Source: Oxalobacteraceae bacterium (lineage in GTDB: Bacteria; Pseudomonadota; Gammaproteobacteria; Burkholderiales; Burkholderiaceae_D). Taken from it: DNA of 49,980 nt. The notes below the pieces were generated by a model, which was not told the DNA's origin, did not search any database, and saw nothing but the letters and a program-made list of their open reading frames with translations. Made by a program: the position numbers and the translations under genes. Of the stretch, positions 48,501 through 49,980 are shown piece by piece (position 1 is the first letter of the stretch; the number at the start of each line of letters is the position of its first letter). The stretch spans positions 1-49,980 of the forward strand of contig CANCDR010000018.1 in NCBI GenBank assembly GCA_947374865.1, given 5' to 3'.

Positions 48501-49980
48501 CGATGATCAGCCGCGCAGGGTCGCCTTACCGATCACGGTATTTAAGCGTCAGCGTTATTGGTTGGGTGAGGAGATCATAAGATCAGAGGCCAAGCCGGAC
48601 GCCAGCTATGCAGATGCGCGTCATACAAACAATATGCAGTCGAGCGCCACTCAAGCGAATATTGTTCATGTCGAAGACTTGCGCGAACTATCGAAGAAAA
48701 ATTTCGCAGCTGATTCGGCCATCGAAAATATCGAATTATTTCTACGCCGCGCGCTAGCAGCCAAGCTAGGCGTCGCATTTGAAGACGTCGGCGAGGATGA
48801 TAATTTTATGGACTTAGGGCTGGACTCAACCCAGCTCATCGAATTTAGCAAAGAGCTCGAAGACCAGCTGCAGCTTGAACTGTATCCGACGCTGTTCTTT
48901 GAATACCAAAATAGCCGGGCCTTGGCGCAGTATTTTGCAGCAGAGCATAAGGCGAAGTGGCAGCACTACTTGGCAGGTCAAGCTTCGGGAACGTTCTCTG
49001 CTGAAAGCAATGGCACGAGCGCGATCACGAGTTCGATCAATACATCCATCCAAATATCTACCCAAGTAGAAAGCCAAGTCTTAAGCGAAGTATCAAGCGA
49101 AGTCTCAACCCCAATATCCACGAAGGCAGATAAGCAGTCTGTTCGTATAAAACAGGTCGCAGCAAGTAGTCGCGCAATACACCACAAGACTTCGCCGCAT
49201 TATGGCTTCTTGAAGTCTCGCCCTGCTGCCAATGACAATGAACCCATCGCTATCATCGGCATGAGCGCGCGCTTCCCCCAGGCTGAAAACGTCGAAGCTT
49301 TCTGGCGCAATTTGGAAGCTGGTCACGACTGCATTACCGAAATTCCTAAAGACCGGTGGGACTGGCAAGCCTACTGGGGTGATCCAACCACAGAAGAAAA
49401 TAAAACCAACATCAAATGGGGCGGCTTTATCGATGGAGTCGAGTCATTCGATCCGCTGTTCTTCGGTATCTCCCCGCGCGAAGCCCAGTTGATGGACCCG
49501 CAGCAGCGCCTACTGATGCAAACCGTCTGGCTCACCATTGAAGATGCCGGTTATTCCGCGCAAAGTCTATCGGGTAGTCGCACGGCCTTATTCATTGGCA
49601 CCGGTAGCAGCGGCTACAGCAGCTTGATCGAGCAGGCAGGCATGGCGATCGAGGGTTATAGTGCGACCGGCATGGTGCCCTCTGTGGGGCCGAACCGGAT
49701 GAGTTATTTTATGAATTTTCACGGGCCAAGTGAGCCGGTGGAAACAGCCTGTTCGTCGTCACTGGTGGCGATCCATCGCGCCGTGCAAAGCATCCACGCC
49801 AACGAATGTACTCAGGCCATCGTCGGCGGCGTCAATACCCTCGTGACACCCGATGCGCACATCAGTTTTAACAAGGCCGGCATGTTGTGCGAGGACGGGC
49901 GCTGCAAAACCTTTGACCAGTCAGCCAATGGCTATGTGCGTGGCGAAGGCGTGGGCATGCTCATGCTCAAACGCTTAAGC
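42556..49980 (+). CDS. Multimodular trans-AT polyketide synthase: KS-DH-KR-ACP / KS-ACP / KS... (partial, 3' end outside window)
   Basis: 2475 codons to the window edge, with no stop. KS1 (residues 29-449) has active Cys195 in DTACSSS and both histidines (EAHGTG, NLGH). A post-KS linker ends YPFSTVAYW. DH (646-940) has HVVKGLPVLP with His676 and Asp836 in LLDSALQ. KR (from 1137) has GGSGGLG, Ser1269 and Tyr1282; RDDF after HSAGLI suggests a B-type alcohol. ACP1 carries Ser1451 (YGVDSIL). KS2 (1556-1979) has Cys1726 and is followed only by ACP2 (Ser2091, LGLDSTQL). KS3 starts at 2230 with Cys2399 and is cut off. No AT domain is present, so the trans AT must serve it. Ser/Thr-rich linkers precede KS2 and KS3. 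GGGAGG precedes the ATG. Confidence 0.95.
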   Translation, partial: MHAPTMQTFAADASTLKESPVPGSHPQTDIAVIGVACRLPGDIDTPEQLWDLLARGGNVVSDRPKDRWRWPSEIDSEAMPGIDRGGFLGDIKRFDPAFFRISPREAELMDPQQRILLELSWQALEDAGYPPKQWANTDTGVFIGASGSDYYALLEREKNHAHAYSGVGNSLAVLANRLSYFYNWQGPSLSIDTACSSSLVALYEAVESLRHGKCTQALVGGLNIMCHPSNSLAYYRAGMLSPDGQCKTFDQRANGYVRAEGGIVVLLKPLQAAMRDNDRIAGIIKGVACNHGGQAGGLTVPNPLLHSKLLLQAWADAGVRPESISYIEAHGTGTALGDPIEVLGISDAHRQAGCAEHHRCGLGSVKTNLGHLEAASGLAGLLKVLQSLQHQQLPSSLHYETRNPHIVRDEKFTVIDRLQAWDVPAGEVRRAGISSFGSGGTNAHIIVEEFIAPARDDFDNKAAPIIIVLSAKNSERLDAYARKLLHFIDIDSKNSSPNFLRDLAYTLQTGRETMEDRLGMIVTSTAELRRMLNGYLQRTEGGADDFDQLYSGQVKRHQEMMATFAGDADMDNTILAWVAKGKLGKVLELWVQGLSFDWNKIYGNSKPHKMAAPSYPFSTVAYWIDGDVKEDAVRTTLAGMSGQSPLHPLVQQNTSTLDEQRFTSTFTGSEFFLKDHVVKGLPVLPGVATLEMARAAAAMANEMDARSPFILKNIMWARPIIADGVPQTVQIGLYPESDGVSYEVRSGADLVHSQGKIMFAAPLITPAPINIAEIRQRCYRSINKDTLYLYAASQGISYGPAFQCIEALRYSDEEVLADLQLREPQTGFVLNPRLLDSALQASIALGLSEPALHNTRDQISDHDSTQTVTSPYVPFALKELRIYGPLDGVKYSYVKACTPLPEHPAENKKSHTSIRQCDVFLLDGDGRVLLAFEGLTARQMKADLTIAHPAISAIAVKDAVLYARSTWQDAGLADLIEEHASLGSEAAVHRLTCTVTDSVSSQDVIAQFKQAFNSIKSFMAAKPKDKAMFVLTVRDSVPEYAIAPMVGLLKTASLENPKVSGKIIWVPAEYSTAQVEALEAQEVRAAHSNVITHPSHLNDAIEVRYLSNGQRQIHCLVEVNPEVDSPVAQRAQVIREGGVYLITGGSGGLGRLFARRLSEVKDVRVILMGRTQPEQHPDGCTYLCGDVTQLADVQSVLQTIDERYGRLDGIIHSAGLIRDDFILNKTEEQIDAVMGAKITGTWNLHRAVQEHLVQHPETQSLDWMVFFSSITGVMGNLGQADYAGANAFLDSFAAAHGYQSIAWPLWKDGGMHIDAAAEAWLFKQTGMRAMQTHHGEAALMAILASREANLLVCEGDLDQLRHYFLGIPQASAALIQSEQSSLKPQLSRLVGKINSVPSANTVADDQASIAGQTDLQQKVEATLIDLCAKLLKVRAEDFDVEVELMEYGVDSILMMSLLNAMEEFFAQAISPSAIVEQRTIQGLAAYLIREGIATPTLTHVAQQRTQNNVPAFAAASTSTSISKSIYATLTSKRHQRYSSVSSKVNSKGSQTGSPRKIAIIGAACRLPQSDSLETFWAHLKAGDDLISTTNGGRWDEGIFTSTDKANPETTYTSHGGYLNDVAGFDAAYFGIKDDEAIAMDPQHRIALELTQELFDRAGYSKAELSGTRTGVYLGAKENAYSRSGYSDIPQSALQHTMVNSIGNMISARLSDNFNLTGPSKTIDTACSSSLVAVHDACQAIQLGEVSMAVAGGIYIMVDPFAHVSFSRAKVLSEDGKSYVFDERAQGFVMGEGAGLVLLKDYDKAVEEGDQILGIILGSAVNNDGKTMGLTVPSQDGQKDVIETALRRSGISPASITYLEAHGTGTLLGDPIEIKAATEVYRGYTDRLGYCATGSVKTNLGHTMLAAGVTGLIKVLLSLQHSQIPASLHCERPHPRFGFDRSPFYPNTQLQDWNPEGGIKRAAISSFGFGGTNAHLILEQGPNDDQPRRVALPITVFKRQRYWLGEEIIRSEAKPDASYADARHTNNMQSSATQANIVHVEDLRELSKKNFAADSAIENIELFLRRALAAKLGVAFEDVGEDDNFMDLGLDSTQLIEFSKELEDQLQLELYPTLFFEYQNSRALAQYFAAEHKAKWQHYLAGQASGTFSAESNGTSAITSSINTSIQISTQVESQVLSEVSSEVSTPISTKADKQSVRIKQVAASSRAIHHKTSPHYGFLKSRPAANDNEPIAIIGMSARFPQAENVEAFWRNLEAGHDCITEIPKDRWDWQAYWGDPTTEENKTNIKWGGFIDGVESFDPLFFGISPREAQLMDPQQRLLMQTVWLTIEDAGYSAQSLSGSRTALFIGTGSSGYSSLIEQAGMAIEGYSATGMVPSVGPNRMSYFMNFHGPSEPVETACSSSLVAIHRAVQSIHANECTQAIVGGVNTLVTPDAHISFNKAGMLCEDGRCKTFDQSANGYVRGEGVGMLMLKRLS

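Noticed and set aside
1..49980. tRNA, rRNA, transposase or integrase genes
   Set aside because: None was recognised by reading either strand, so the accessory cluster shows no direct mobility gene in this window.

Overview
The window looks like a chromosomal segment of a betaproteobacterium, most likely Burkholderiales and possibly Oxalobacteraceae-like. The evidence is the order of two LpxL-type acyltransferases next to metK, an SAH riboswitch before ahcY, a PhaM-type polyhydroxybutyrate granule protein, the long fused form of indolepyruvate:ferredoxin oxidoreductase, and tandem DUF3108 proteins. I cannot fix the genus from the sequence alone. I found no tRNA, rRNA, CRISPR array or insertion sequence.

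Positions 1-12.6 kb are core metabolism. Two acyltransferase genes (one cut by the window edge) diverge from metK. An M14-type peptidase follows, then a promoter and SAH riboswitch driving ahcY, a membrane-protein gene split by an in-frame TAG, and metF. These make an S-adenosylmethionine/one-carbon block, with the 5-formyl-THF cyclo-ligase gene convergent to it. Next come a soluble lytic transglycosylase, an NDUFA9-like reductase, a glutathione S-transferase, the CCA-adding enzyme and a GNAT protein.

Positions 12.7-31 kb hold the fused indolepyruvate oxidoreductase, queC, two DUF3108 paralogues and phaM. An eight-gene minus-strand operon follows (FAD oxidoreductase, DUF1365, cyclopropane synthase-like methyltransferase, chalcone-isomerase-like protein, MFS carrier, DUF3833 lipoprotein, SDR, NTF2-like protein), mostly joined by 4-bp ATGA overlaps. 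It resembles the lipid-modification clusters that elsewhere accompany ECF sigma/ChrR genes, but no such regulator is present here. A second MFS carrier, a diiron ferritin-like/desaturase-like protein, a heptose-phosphate adenylyltransferase, a PCu(A)C copper chaperone and trmL complete this part.

Positions 31.2-49.98 kb are the accessory highlight: the 5' part of a trans-acyltransferase polyketide synthase cluster, all on the plus strand and running off the window end. It encodes a fused AT-enoylreductase, a second AT-like protein whose residues suggest a proofreading acyl hydrolase, a Sfp-type phosphopantetheinyl transferase, and two tandem starter-unit proteins. Each starter protein has the order helical adaptor, methyltransferase, GNAT-like domain, ACP. 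A multimodular PKS follows (KS-DH-KR-ACP, KS-ACP, KS...) with no AT domain in any module. The first starter protein ends in a chimeric tail of ketosynthase and GNAT remnants, which records recombination in this region. A Fic-family gene with a perfect 31-bp palindrome over its promoter lies inside the cluster. An intrinsic-terminator-like hairpin stands just before the first starter gene.

The likely logic is as follows. The PPTase activates the ACPs, the trans AT loads malonyl units, the MT-GNAT-ACP proteins make a methylated and decarboxylated starter (propionyl- or isobutyryl-like), the KS modules extend it, the trans ER can reduce double bonds, and the hydrolase removes stalled chains. The product cannot be predicted because the cluster is incomplete.
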